A stretch of 64,000 nt of DNA from Holophagae bacterium (lineage in GTDB: Bacteria; Acidobacteriota; Holophagae; Acanthopleuribacterales; Acanthopleuribacteraceae). The notes beneath the pieces were generated by a model. The model was not told the origin of the DNA and searched no databases. It saw only the letters and a program-made list of their open reading frames with translations. Where the stretch lies: positions 62,001 to 126,000 of the forward strand of contig JAJCXM010000019.1 of assembly GCA_029263455.1 (NCBI GenBank), in the 5' to 3' direction. Positions 44,045 through 52,265 of this stretch are shown here, piece after piece (the first letter of the stretch is position 1; each line of letters starts with the position of its first letter). The translations under genes were made by a program, and so were the position numbers.

Positions 44045-44479
44045 CTAGACCCCAACCAAAAAGGATGACGTTGCCAGTTGATCGAGGATGCGAGACCAGC
44101 CTTGATTGTGGTTATCACGCATCATCTCATTGAGGAAATGCTGGTGGTGCAAGATCACATGGGTCCGTTTCTTCCCCTTTTCTGCGAAGCTGAGGTTCAC
44201 CACACTGCCTTCAGCCGTGAAAGGTGAATTCCATGTGAATGAAATCGCGTGTGGTCGGTCGATCTTTTGATAAGTGCCGTGATGGGCAATCTTTTCTTCA
44301 CCTACCTGCATAATGATTTCGAAGGCACCACCAATCCGAGGATCCATTGTCACAACCGGATTGGGCATGCCTTCAGCTGGCAGCATAAATTGGCTTAGTT
44401 TATGAACGTCAAGCCAGGCGTCAAAGACTTCTTCTACAGGACCTTCTATGGTTTTGTTAACTGTAAGTTCAAGATTCAT
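44045..44479 (-). CDS. SRPBCC/AHSA1 family protein
   Basis: 144 residues of the START-like AHSA1 fold: TVNKTIEGPVEEVFDAWLD at the N terminus, GGAFEIIMQVGEEKIAHHGTY and SFAEKGKKRTHVILHHQHF in the core, and the C-terminal helix NHNQGWSRILDQLA. These proteins bind hydrophobic ligands. Its ATG overlaps the stop of the ArsR gene (ATGA arrangement), so the two are translationally coupled. This ArsR-SRPBCC pairing is widespread. The ligand and the signal are unknown. Confidence 0.9.
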   Translation of the reverse strand: MNLELTVNKTIEGPVEEVFDAWLDVHKLSQFMLPAEGMPNPVVTMDPRIGGAFEIIMQVGEEKIAHHGTYQKIDRPHAISFTWNSPFTAEGSVVNLSFAEKGKKRTHVILHHQHFLNEMMRDNHNQGWSRILDQLATSSFLVGV

Positions 44480-44829
44480 GAGGATGACCCTTCCGAATGT
44501 TTAGTTTGGTCAAATATCTGTTCAAGCTGATCGAGCCGTTGTTGCCACAGGTTCTGACTGCGCTTAAGCCAATCCTGAATAATTAGATGGAATGTGGGCT
44601 TTAGCGCAATCAGGTGTTCGCGCCCCGTGACTTGGCGTTTAACGATATCGGCCTTCTCCAAAACCTTAATGTGTTTGGACACGGCATTGAGTGACATGTC
44701 AAATTGGGCAGCAAGATCAGTAACCCGGGTGACACCTTGTTGGCCAAGCAGCGTCACTATCCTAAGGCGACCAGGATCCCCAAGCGCCTTAAACACGACA
44801 ATCAAAGCTTGATCTTCATATTCAACCAT
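44476..44829 (-). CDS. ArsR/SmtB family transcriptional regulator
   Basis: ATG 44829 is chosen because it lies seven bases after a -10 box and inside a 24-bp palindrome; the longer frame would cross the promoter. 117 residues with the winged helix FKALGDPGRLRIVTLLGQQ, DLAAQFDMSLNAVSKHIKVLEKADIV and RQVTGREHLIAL. There are no metal-binding cysteines of the ArsR or CadC kind, so a metal signal is unlikely. It heads a coupled pair with the SRPBCC gene and very probably represses itself. Confidence 0.93.
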   Translation of the reverse strand: MVEYEDQALIVVFKALGDPGRLRIVTLLGQQGVTRVTDLAAQFDMSLNAVSKHIKVLEKADIVKRQVTGREHLIALKPTFHLIIQDWLKRSQNLWQQRLDQLEQIFDQTKHSEGSSS

Positions 44830-44841
44830 GTGGTTGAATAT
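44818..44841. promoter_or_regulatory. 24-bp palindrome over the ArsR start codon
   Basis: On the + strand ATATTCAACC-ATGT-GGTTGAATAT: perfect ten-base arms around four bases. It covers the ATG (complement of 44827-44829) and most of the -10 box, so the bound regulator would cover the transcription start. The TTCAACC/GGTTGAA half-sites resemble known ArsR family operators. Confidence 0.8.
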
Positions 44842-44865
44842 AGTGATAATGCCGAACAAAGTCAA
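44837..44865 (-). promoter_or_regulatory. sigma-70 promoter of the ArsR-SRPBCC pair, probably leaderless
   Basis: Minus strand TTGACT (44865-44860), a 17-base spacer, and TATATT (44842-44837), then seven bases (CAACCAC) and the ATG. Geometry is identical to that of the MarR-GNAT promoter at 29174-29202. There is no Shine-Dalgarno sequence. Confidence 0.75.
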
Positions 44866-44968
44866 CCAAAACGTTGAATGTCCGCAACTTGCCTGGTCAG
44901 GCACCCTCTAGGCAGATGATTTTCGAGTGCAAATGAGGGTTTGTGTCATCGCTACGCTATGATGGATC

Positions 44969-46438
44969 ATGGAAATGACACCCAGAGTACGCCATCAACT
45001 TGATGAATGGGTGCGAATCTCTACCATCGCCCTGGCAAGTGTCTTGGTTCCCTTGTACTCACTGCTCACGTTTCGTGAACTCAAGCTCTTTTCGGGCACA
45101 GATCTTTCCATAGCCATAGGATTAAACCTACTTTGCGCCTCCTCATTCCTCGTGCTTGGCGTTTTGTTGGTTCATCGAAAGCTGTCAGCACATTGGTCAA
45201 ATTTTGCGGCTTTATTCCTTGGACTCCTGGCACTTACTAAGAACCTATCGCAAATCATGATCACCCAGGATATTTCCTATACAACCATCACGCTCTTGGT
45301 TCCAATCTGCTTGGCTTTCGTTCTACTTGATCGTCGTCTATTCACGGTCGCCATTTGCATCACTTATTTTGCTTGGTGGTTTATCGCCAAAGAGTTAACA
45401 GTCACACCTTGGCTTGCCGTTCCTTATGCGATTCCAGCCGCAGCCATCGCTTACGGAATCCACCTAGCTAACTTCAAGAATCGTCATCTCAGCGCTATGT
45501 TAATGATTAAACTCGCCGAAAGCGAACAGCACTTCCGGCAGTTGGCTGAAACGGTGCGAGAGACATTTTGGGAGGTGGATATTAAAACGAGTCGATTCAT
45601 CTTCGTCAATGCCGCATTTGAGGATCTGACCGGCTACAAACCCGATGACTTGATTCGCGATCCAAATATCTTTTGGTCGATTATTGAATCCGAAGACAAG
45701 GAACGCATCAAGGTCGTCATCAAGGAGGCCACACAAGGAAGCAGTATTCGCATGGAGCACCGCCTACGTCACAAAGACGGAACACTCAAGTGGATAAGTT
45801 TAGACGCCACCGTTCTTTTTGATGAATTTGGGGCGCCGAAGCGAATTGTCGGTCTAAGTTATGACATAACTCAGACTAAGCACTTGCAAACCGAACTAGA
45901 ACGATTGTCCACGATCGATCCTTTGACGAACACCAATAATCGACGTGTTTTTGAACAGGCGTTAGATCGTGAGTGGAAGCGCATGATCCGATTAAAATCA
46001 TCGATATCTTTGATCATGCTTGATGTGGATCACTTCAAAGCCTACAACGACGCCTATGGTCATCCCAAAGGGGACCATTGTCTAAAGTTAGTAGCTGAAC
46101 ACCTAATTACTGTTGTACGACGAGATACGGATGTAGTTGCGCGTTATGGAGGCGAAGAGTTTGTCGTTATCCTGCCTAACACGGACAGAGATCACGCCTT
46201 TCTTTTAGCTGAGAAAATACGCTCAAGTATAGATAATGCCCAAATTGATCACAAAGGATCAAGCAAGGGTAATGTCACCGCAAGTCTTGGTGTTGCAACC
46301 GTTACTTGTCCAACTCAGCTGAGTATCGACTCTTTCATCGAAATGGCCGACCAAGCTCTCTACAAATCGAAGCAGAATGGGCGCAATATGGTTTCTATCG
46401 CAGCGGAAGATACTAGCGAACAATCGTCGTCCAGCTAA
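44969..46438 (+). CDS. membrane-bound PAS-GGDEF diguanylate cyclase
   Basis: 489 residues. About six N-terminal membrane segments (TIALASVLVPLYSLLTF through LAVPYAIPAAAIAYGIHLA) form a MASE-like sensor. A PAS/PAC domain follows (FRQLAETVRETFWEVDI, FVNAAFEDLTGYKPDDLI, MEHRLRHKDGTLKWI). The GGDEF domain starts at DPLTNTNNRRVFEQAL and has the active-site motif GGEEF in RYGGEEFVVILPN, so it should make cyclic di-GMP. An RxxD inhibitory site is not obvious before the motif. It is divergent from the ArsR pair with about 140 bp between starts. The second Met (codon 3) is an equally possible start. Confidence 0.92.
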   Translation: MEMTPRVRHQLDEWVRISTIALASVLVPLYSLLTFRELKLFSGTDLSIAIGLNLLCASSFLVLGVLLVHRKLSAHWSNFAALFLGLLALTKNLSQIMITQDISYTTITLLVPICLAFVLLDRRLFTVAICITYFAWWFIAKELTVTPWLAVPYAIPAAAIAYGIHLANFKNRHLSAMLMIKLAESEQHFRQLAETVRETFWEVDIKTSRFIFVNAAFEDLTGYKPDDLIRDPNIFWSIIESEDKERIKVVIKEATQGSSIRMEHRLRHKDGTLKWISLDATVLFDEFGAPKRIVGLSYDITQTKHLQTELERLSTIDPLTNTNNRRVFEQALDREWKRMIRLKSSISLIMLDVDHFKAYNDAYGHPKGDHCLKLVAEHLITVVRRDTDVVARYGGEEFVVILPNTDRDHAFLLAEKIRSSIDNAQIDHKGSSKGNVTASLGVATVTCPTQLSIDSFIEMADQALYKSKQNGRNMVSIAAEDTSEQSSSS

Positions 46439-46470
46439 AACATGAATCTAATCAGGAATGGAACAGATAT

Positions 46471-47397
46471 TTAGGGCTCCTTAACAGATTTAAGTTTCAA
46501 CAAAGCTTCGGACGCCGAGATCAGGCTTGAATCTATTTGCAATGCCCTCTCATAGGCTGCAATCGATTCCACTATTCTCCCCTCTTTAGCCAGAAATTCA
46601 CCGTAGCTGTCAAACCCGTTTGCATAGTCGGGTACCAAAACCGTGAGTAACTTAAGAATGTGCAAACCCTCCCCAGTTCGGTCCAGAGAGCTTAAGTAAT
46701 AAGCTAACCGGTTCAGTGAATTGGCCGCCGTCAAACTGTCATGGGCGACCGCCTTCAAGAAATATGGATGGGCGACACTCATATCTTTTTCGCTAACTAG
46801 CAAATGGGAACCGACATTAAATAAACTGAGCGCGTCGTTTGGGTACATTTCAAGATTGAGTTGGTGCAACTGAAATGCTTCTTCTTGTTTTTGTTGATTG
46901 GCTAAACGTCGCGCCACGTTCGACAGCGTCGCGGCCCGGAAGTCATAACTATCTGATCCATACAGGCTGGCGTGTAAATCGCGATATTCAGCTATGCCGG
47001 CCTCAATCCCCTTGTCGGATATGGTATCCATCATCACGTTAATCAGCGAACGCGGCTGTTTGACGCCATGATGGCAAGTGTCACAAGAAATTGATGACTG
47101 GCGTTCTTTGAAAAAACCATCATTCAGTTCATTCACCATGCGCATCATTTCTCGAGCCGTTTTCTTGGTTTCTTTTTCATCGCTGGCAAAATCGTAATTG
47201 TCCAAGGTCATGACCGATTCGCCGACATGGCAGTGTTTGCAGCCCACGCCTAAAGCACCAGCAATATTGCGCATGGCCCCGACCAGTTGGCGACGTGAAA
47301 TGTCTTTGGGGTATATCTCTAAATTCTCAAACTTATCGGGAATTTGAGCGAATAAACCAATAGCGGCTAGCAAAGCAAAGTAACGTGAGCCAAGCAT
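46471..47397 (-). CDS. diheme c-type cytochrome (reaction-centre cytochrome type) with TPR repeats
   Basis: ATG 47397, with AGGAGG five bases upstream, begins the signal peptide MLGSRYFALLAAIGLFA. Two heme motifs follow: GVGCKHCHVG and SCDTCHHG. The intervening NLEIYPKDISRRQLVGAMRNIAGALGVGC is written here as its key parts PKDISR and MRNIAGALG; this matches the cytochrome c family related to photosynthetic reaction-centre subunits that is common in Acidobacteriota. Residues about 150-308 are TPR-like (QLNLEMYPNDALSLFNVGSHLL, IAAYERALQIDSS). It is a periplasmic electron carrier or sensor with a protein-binding tail. The stop is 32 bp from the convergent GGDEF gene. Confidence 0.87.
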   Translation of the reverse strand: MLGSRYFALLAAIGLFAQIPDKFENLEIYPKDISRRQLVGAMRNIAGALGVGCKHCHVGESVMTLDNYDFASDEKETKKTAREMMRMVNELNDGFFKERQSSISCDTCHHGVKQPRSLINVMMDTISDKGIEAGIAEYRDLHASLYGSDSYDFRAATLSNVARRLANQQKQEEAFQLHQLNLEMYPNDALSLFNVGSHLLVSEKDMSVAHPYFLKAVAHDSLTAANSLNRLAYYLSSLDRTGEGLHILKLLTVLVPDYANGFDSYGEFLAKEGRIVESIAAYERALQIDSSLISASEALLKLKSVKEP

Positions 47398-47555
47398 GAA
47401 TATCCTCCTAGACAACATCTATAACCCTACAACGAAATCTTTACGATTTGAACAGGCCGTCAACTCATTAACCCGTTTCAGGACAAACATGTATGGCATA
47501 ACGCAACCACCCCATAAATCCTATAGCCGCATGAATCAGGCAGATTGAGGCACCA

Positions 47556-47894
47556 ATGAAAAAGATAAGCTTGGATGGATTGATGATGAACGCGGTCGAA
47601 TCCGACGAAAACGGAGTAATCAACCAAAACACGATCTTCCGTTTTCGACAAGAAGGACAAAAAGTTTACGCTGAATACCAAGGTGGGCGTGTCGATCAAG
47701 GATACTTGGTGGGCATACGCACAGCATCAGGCCTCCAGTTTCGATACTGTCAGTTGGAATCAGACGGCTCTCTTAACGGGGGGCTATCGAATTGTGAAAT
47801 TGTGTCAGGTCCAAACAACAAAATTCAAATCATTGAGAAATTCCAATGGCATTCCAGGCCAGGCGGTGGCAGAAATGTCATCCAAGAGATGTGA
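47556..47894 (+). CDS. small conserved protein of the family often mislabelled N-acetylglutamate synthase
   Basis: 112 residues, no signal peptide. The pattern NTIFRFRQEGQKVYAEYQGG, then GYLVGI, LQFRYCQLESDGSLNGG and IEKFQWHS, matches a small all-beta family (about 110 residues) that databases sometimes call n-acetylglutamate synthase without support. Function is unknown. GAGG precedes the ATG. Its stop is one base from the stop of the convergent amidohydrolase gene. Confidence 0.75.
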   Translation: MKKISLDGLMMNAVESDENGVINQNTIFRFRQEGQKVYAEYQGGRVDQGYLVGIRTASGLQFRYCQLESDGSLNGGLSNCEIVSGPNNKIQIIEKFQWHSRPGGGRNVIQEM

Positions 47895-47895
47895 T

Positions 47896-49617
47896 TCAAT
47901 CTTCGGCACCGTATGTGTAAACAACTTTGCCAGCCAAAATCGTCTGTAAAACAATGGTTTCGGGCAGTTTGTATTCCTCAACGGTAAGGATGTCTTGTGA
48001 CAAGATCACCATGTCGGCCAGTTTACCCACCTCTATTGAACCTTTGGATTGCTCTTCAAAAGCTGAGAAAGCGCCATTAATCGTATAGGTCATCAATGCT
48101 TCTTCGCGCGTCAATCGCTGTTCCCCATGAAATACTTCGCCATTACTCATCTTGCGCGATACCGACGCATAGTAGCTGGCAATAGGGTTGACATCTTCAA
48201 CGGGTACATCAGTTCCATTAGTTACGACCGCGCCCGAATCCCAAAAACTACGCCACAGGTATGACGTTTCTTTGGTGCGGGGCTCGCCAAGTCGTTTCGG
48301 AACCCAAGGACCATCGGACGTACAATGCACGCCCTGCATCGAAGCGATAACACCAAGCTCCTTAAAGCGAGGCACATCTATCGGGTTAACGTGCTGAGCG
48401 TGCTCAATGCGCCAACGTAGGTCTTGCTGGTCGGGATGAGCTTTGAACGTTTTTTCGTAGACGTCCAGCATCTCTCGATTGGCGCGGTCGCCTATTGCAT
48501 GGGTATTCACTTGAAATCCGTGTTTAATGGCTATGTCAGCGGTGCCCTGAATGTCGTCGACAGGCTCCAAAACCAAACCCGTGCTGGTCGTCAGATCAAT
48601 ATAAGGCTCCAAAAGCCAGGCACCATGGGAGCCAAGTGCACCATCGACCTGACGCTTAATGGAACGTACGGTGAGGAATTGATTGCCGTAACCGATCATG
48701 CGGTAGGACGGCAAGAGTTCATCCATTTGCGTATTGTTTTGACCACGCACCATGACGTACAGACGGAGCGGCAATTGACCTTTATCGGCCAATTGCTTGA
48801 ATTTATCGATGGTCGCAAAACTAGAGCCCGCATCGTGAAAGCTTGTCACCCCTTTTGAGAGAGAATCATCACCCGCTAACTGCACTTGACGTGCGAATTT
48901 GGCTTGTTTCTGATCCTCAGATAACGCATTTTCATGATTAGCCAGAGCACTACTTACCAGGCGTTGGGCGGTTTCACGCAGCATGCCGGTGGGTTCACCA
49001 TCAATGCCACGCACTATTTCACCGCCGGCTGGGTTGGTGGAATCTTTGGAGATACCGGCCATTTCCATGGCTTTTGCATTAACAAAAGCGGCGTGACCAC
49101 TCGCATGGGTTAAATAGACGGGATGATTAGGTGAAATGTCGCTCAATGCATGGTGAAGGGGTAAGCCCTCCACCGCTGGCTCAGGCACCGAATCCCATTT
49201 CTCTTGATGCCAACCACGTCCAATAATCCATTGATCTGCCTCAGCGTTCTCTGTGGCAGTGGCAACAAGTTGCACGATCTCATCCCAACTTCTGGCCTTT
49301 GTCAGATCCAAATTCATCAAGGCAGCACCCAGAGAGACAAAATGGCCATGCCCTTCTACGAAGCCAGGAATAACAAGATTGCCAGCGAGGTTTATCACCT
49401 TGGTTTGGTCACCCACAAAAGGTTCCACGTCAGCATCGGTGCCCACATACAGGATTTTCCCATGACTGACTGCGACGGCCTCGGCGATCGAAAAAGACTG
49501 ATCGACAGTCGCAATTTTTCCGCCTCGCAAGACTAGATCGGCCTTTTCATGATCATCGCAGGAGCAACACCACAAAAGAATCAATGAAGACACCAAGCCC
49601 ACCACAAATCGTTTCAT
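47896..49617 (-). CDS. lipoprotein amidohydrolase, YtcJ-like (amidohydrolase 3 family)
   Basis: 573 residues. The signal peptide ends in CCSC, a lipobox-like site, so it is probably membrane-anchored. ADLVLRGGKIATVDQSF and VIPGFVEGHGHFVSLG are the opening strands with the metal-binding HxH-type motif. HAIGDRANREMLDVYEKTF and WRIEHAQHVNPID carry later metal and catalytic His residues, and GTDVPVEDVNP carries the Asp. This is the YtcJ/amidohydrolase 3 group, with unknown, often amide or ester, substrates. GGAG precedes the ATG. It is divergent from the threonine dehydratase-like gene. Confidence 0.9.
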   Translation of the reverse strand: MKRFVVGLVSSLILLWCCSCDDHEKADLVLRGGKIATVDQSFSIAEAVAVSHGKILYVGTDADVEPFVGDQTKVINLAGNLVIPGFVEGHGHFVSLGAALMNLDLTKARSWDEIVQLVATATENAEADQWIIGRGWHQEKWDSVPEPAVEGLPLHHALSDISPNHPVYLTHASGHAAFVNAKAMEMAGISKDSTNPAGGEIVRGIDGEPTGMLRETAQRLVSSALANHENALSEDQKQAKFARQVQLAGDDSLSKGVTSFHDAGSSFATIDKFKQLADKGQLPLRLYVMVRGQNNTQMDELLPSYRMIGYGNQFLTVRSIKRQVDGALGSHGAWLLEPYIDLTTSTGLVLEPVDDIQGTADIAIKHGFQVNTHAIGDRANREMLDVYEKTFKAHPDQQDLRWRIEHAQHVNPIDVPRFKELGVIASMQGVHCTSDGPWVPKRLGEPRTKETSYLWRSFWDSGAVVTNGTDVPVEDVNPIASYYASVSRKMSNGEVFHGEQRLTREEALMTYTINGAFSAFEEQSKGSIEVGKLADMVILSQDILTVEEYKLPETIVLQTILAGKVVYTYGAED

Positions 49618-49745
49618 TACTGTACACTCCTACCTTGTTTTGTCGTCACATAGTAAAGCACGACCCGAGGGACAACAACCATGTTAGATTTTGATCGATG
49701 ATCGTCTCAGGGGCAGAATATAGCAATCATTGAAAAATTGAGGAT

Positions 49746-50693
49746 GTGATGTTTAAACAAATCGAGTTGGCAAGCGCTAGGTTGCATGGAAACGCAAATA
49801 TGACCCCGGTGTTAACTAACCGCACACTAGATAGACTAGTAGGGGCCAACGTTTTTTTCAAGTGCGAGAATTTCCAGCGGACCGGTGCCTTTAAGTTCAG
49901 AGGTGCATGGAATAGCATGAGTAAGTTATCCCAAAAACAACGTGACCGTGGCGTGCTTACCTACTCGTCAGGCAACCACGGCCAAGCGATCGCCTTAGTT
50001 GGACAATTACTTGGGATTTCAACAACTGTGGTTATGCCAAACAACGCGCCATTGAGTAAGCGCGCCGCAACCGAAGGTTATGGCGCACATGTAATGGCTT
50101 ATGACCCGACCAATACCACCCGCGAAGCATTGGCTGAGGAACTGCAAATGAAGCATGGCTATACCTTGATCCCTCCGTTTGATCACGCGGATGTCATTGC
50201 GGGACAAGGCACCGCGGCCCTGGAATTGTTTGATCAAGTCCCTGATTTAGATATGCTGCTGGTTCCCTGTGGCGGTGGCGGGCTCTTGAGTGGCTCGGCC
50301 GTCGTAACAAAACATGTTCGGCCCTCCTGCGCCGTTATTGGCATCGAGCCCAAACTGGCTGACGATGCAACCAGGTCATTTCATAGCAAAACGCTTCAAA
50401 GTGTGAAAAACCCGCAAACAATCGCTGACGGTACACGCACCCATTCGTTGGGTCGCCTGACGTTTCCACTGGTTTTGGCCAATGTTGACGACATGCGGAC
50501 CGTCAGCGAGGAGGCCATCATCGACGCGGTGAAATTCTTCTTTTACCGCTTCAAACTGGTCATTGAACCATCTGGTGCACTGGGTTTGGCGGCTCTTCTC
50601 AGTGACGTTGTCAAATCAAATGGACGGGTTGGCGTGATTTTAAGCGGCGGTAACTTGGACGGACCTACCATGATGAAGATCTTAAGCGGCTAA
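49746..50693 (+). CDS. threonine/serine dehydratase-like PLP enzyme (fold type II)
   Basis: 315 residues with the cofactor lysine Lys49 in RTGAFKFRGA, SSGNHGQAIAL for the amino-acid carboxylate, and the glycine loop CGGGGLLSG that holds the phosphate. It has no C-terminal ACT domain, so it is the catabolic/serine-racemase type, not the biosynthetic IlvA type. Threonine dehydration, serine racemisation or threo-3-hydroxyaspartate deamination are all possible. It is monocistronic by appearance. GAGG precedes the ATG by six bases. Confidence 0.9.
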   Translation: MMFKQIELASARLHGNANMTPVLTNRTLDRLVGANVFFKCENFQRTGAFKFRGAWNSMSKLSQKQRDRGVLTYSSGNHGQAIALVGQLLGISTTVVMPNNAPLSKRAATEGYGAHVMAYDPTNTTREALAEELQMKHGYTLIPPFDHADVIAGQGTAALELFDQVPDLDMLLVPCGGGGLLSGSAVVTKHVRPSCAVIGIEPKLADDATRSFHSKTLQSVKNPQTIADGTRTHSLGRLTFPLVLANVDDMRTVSEEAIIDAVKFFFYRFKLVIEPSGALGLAALLSDVVKSNGRVGVILSGGNLDGPTMMKILSG

Positions 50694-50739
50694 TTCATCA
50701 AAGTATCGGCTAGAGTAATTTGAATTTTGGACCTGCTTT

Positions 50740-51219
50740 CTATTCATATTGCTGTTCATAGTCAGTTAACGCTTCAGCCATATGGGCCGATGCCCCACCG
50801 TAAAATTCGGCCAATGCTAATGGGGTACGACCTTTGGCGTCCTTCAGAAAAGGGTCTGCGCCAGAATCCATCAATAGTTCCAGAAAATCGAAGCGGTCGT
50901 TGTAGATCGCCTGATGTAGCAAGGTAGCACCATTTTCTTTGTCCTGATTGTTAGGGTCCGCGCCTTGGGCCAGCAAGTATTCCGCGATGTCAGGTCCTAA
51001 TTTACTGTACGCCATTGAATAATAGAGCGGGGATGCGCCGCGATCATCACGAGCTAAATCGATCCATTCGGGGTGCTCAGCGAGAATACGTTTGACCTCA
51101 TCTAATCGATCCCCTTGAATCGCGTACCACATATCTTTGGCCCACTCTTTTTTTGCATCCGGGCTTTGGCCTGTGCCGCAAGCCGCGCTGAATACAAGTC
51201 CCATGATCAACCATCGCAT
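50740..51219 (-). CDS. ankyrin repeat lipoprotein
   Basis: 159 residues. MRWLIMGLVFSAACGTG ends in a lipobox (SAAC), so the protein is probably a periplasmic lipoprotein. Three to four ankyrin repeats follow: GASPLYYSMAYSKLGPDIAEYLLAQGADPN, then GATLLHQAIYNDRFDFLELLMDSGADP and GRTPLALAEFYGG, quoted in parts. It is a protein-binding module with unknown partner. GAGG precedes the ATG by six bases. It is convergent with the dehydratase-like gene (46 bp). Confidence 0.83.
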   Translation of the reverse strand: MRWLIMGLVFSAACGTGQSPDAKKEWAKDMWYAIQGDRLDEVKRILAEHPEWIDLARDDRGASPLYYSMAYSKLGPDIAEYLLAQGADPNNQDKENGATLLHQAIYNDRFDFLELLMDSGADPFLKDAKGRTPLALAEFYGGASAHMAEALTDYEQQYE

Positions 51220-51325
51220 CTGCCACCTCGAAGTAATCGAGTGACTTTCTTTAGTGACTCGATCTTATGCTTTGGGTTGAATATTGGGTTTCCATCTTCA
51301 TTCGTCAACATTGGGTGGACGCGAC

Positions 51326-51868
51326 TTACTTGATTCGAGTGGCCTCAATTAAGTTCATGCCTTCGATCCAGGTCTGGCCGCCATCGTATGAGCGATCGAG
51401 TTTAAAAGAATAGTGATCCTCTGATATGTCGAAGTAGACGGCCTTCTCTAGAAAGGGTCCAAACCCGTCAGTCCCCTTGCCTTCCATAACCAAAGTACCG
51501 TCCTTGAATTCAGCTACGATATCGGTCATGCCCGATTCATTGGCCATCACCCACTTGATTGACCATTTTCCGGTTGCAGGCACAAACGTGCGGAAGCTGA
51601 CTCCTCGAAATACCACTTGATTCTGGTCATCGAGCGCACGGAACTCATCCATAATCGCAAAGCCGTCAAGCGCGTAATAGACTTTGGAGTTGGCCTTATG
51701 AGAGGAGTAAGAACCATCCCTTTGTTTGCTCTTGGAAACCAAGTCCCACTCACCCATGATCCAGTCCAGTTGAGCTAAGCCAGCTGGCGCAGCCGGGTTC
51801 GGCGCGGTAAGGGATTGCGCCAGCGTAGTCACGGACAGCCAAACACTCAACAAAATCATCATTCTCAT
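51326..51868 (-). CDS. secreted DUF1579 family protein
   Basis: ATG 51868 has GGAG seven bases upstream and begins the signal peptide MRMMILLSVWLSVTTLAQS. The mature part shows the DUF1579 pattern: LDWIMGEWDLVSKSKQRDGSYS, IMDEFRALDDQNQVVFRG, WSIKWVMANESGMTDIV, YSFKLDRSYDGGQTWIEG (each quoted as a short piece of the domain). These lipocalin-like domains have no established activity. The protein at 31094-32278 carries a similar domain at its C terminus. Confidence 0.78.
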   Translation of the reverse strand: MRMMILLSVWLSVTTLAQSLTAPNPAAPAGLAQLDWIMGEWDLVSKSKQRDGSYSSHKANSKVYYALDGFAIMDEFRALDDQNQVVFRGVSFRTFVPATGKWSIKWVMANESGMTDIVAEFKDGTLVMEGKGTDGFGPFLEKAVYFDISEDHYSFKLDRSYDGGQTWIEGMNLIEATRIK

Positions 51869-52265
51869 CAAATATCTCCTACTCGCATGTTGACCGGTAG
51901 CAGCCTTGAGTTCATGGACGCGCTACAGGCCTATTTGCTAGATCTACGTCTGCTGAGGAAATAGGTTCGAAATATGTGATAAGCGACCCAGAACTCGAAT
52001 TCAATGGCATTGACCATTAAACTCACGCATCTATTTGGACCATGTATGTGTTTGTATATTGTTGCCATTTCGACTGGCGAACTGGCCACTTGTGCCATCG
52101 CCAGATCCTGACGTAATGGCCCGTCATTGGTCTCTTCGACCTCGGTCGTGACGTCGCGAACCACAAACGATCAGGTGCTAGGCACGAAATAGCCTGAATT
52201 TCCAGCACCTTTCTGATTGCTATTTCTTCTATTGACCGCGACTTCAAAGATGGCAGCAATCGGCG
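51869..52265. other. 397-bp stretch without a confident gene
   Basis: Two overlapping minus-strand frames (51931-52164 and 52023-52259) have no ribosome sites or signal peptides. On the minus strand one phase reads for about 110 codons with only one TGA (starting near 52260 with APIAAIFEVAVNRR), which may be a decayed gene, but I recognise no family. No hairpin or promoter stands out. Confidence 0.4.

Noticed and set aside
51931-52259. Two minus-strand frames in the gap before the sialidase-like gene
   Set aside because: No ribosome site, no recognisable motif and mutual overlap; mentioned only as a possible decayed gene.
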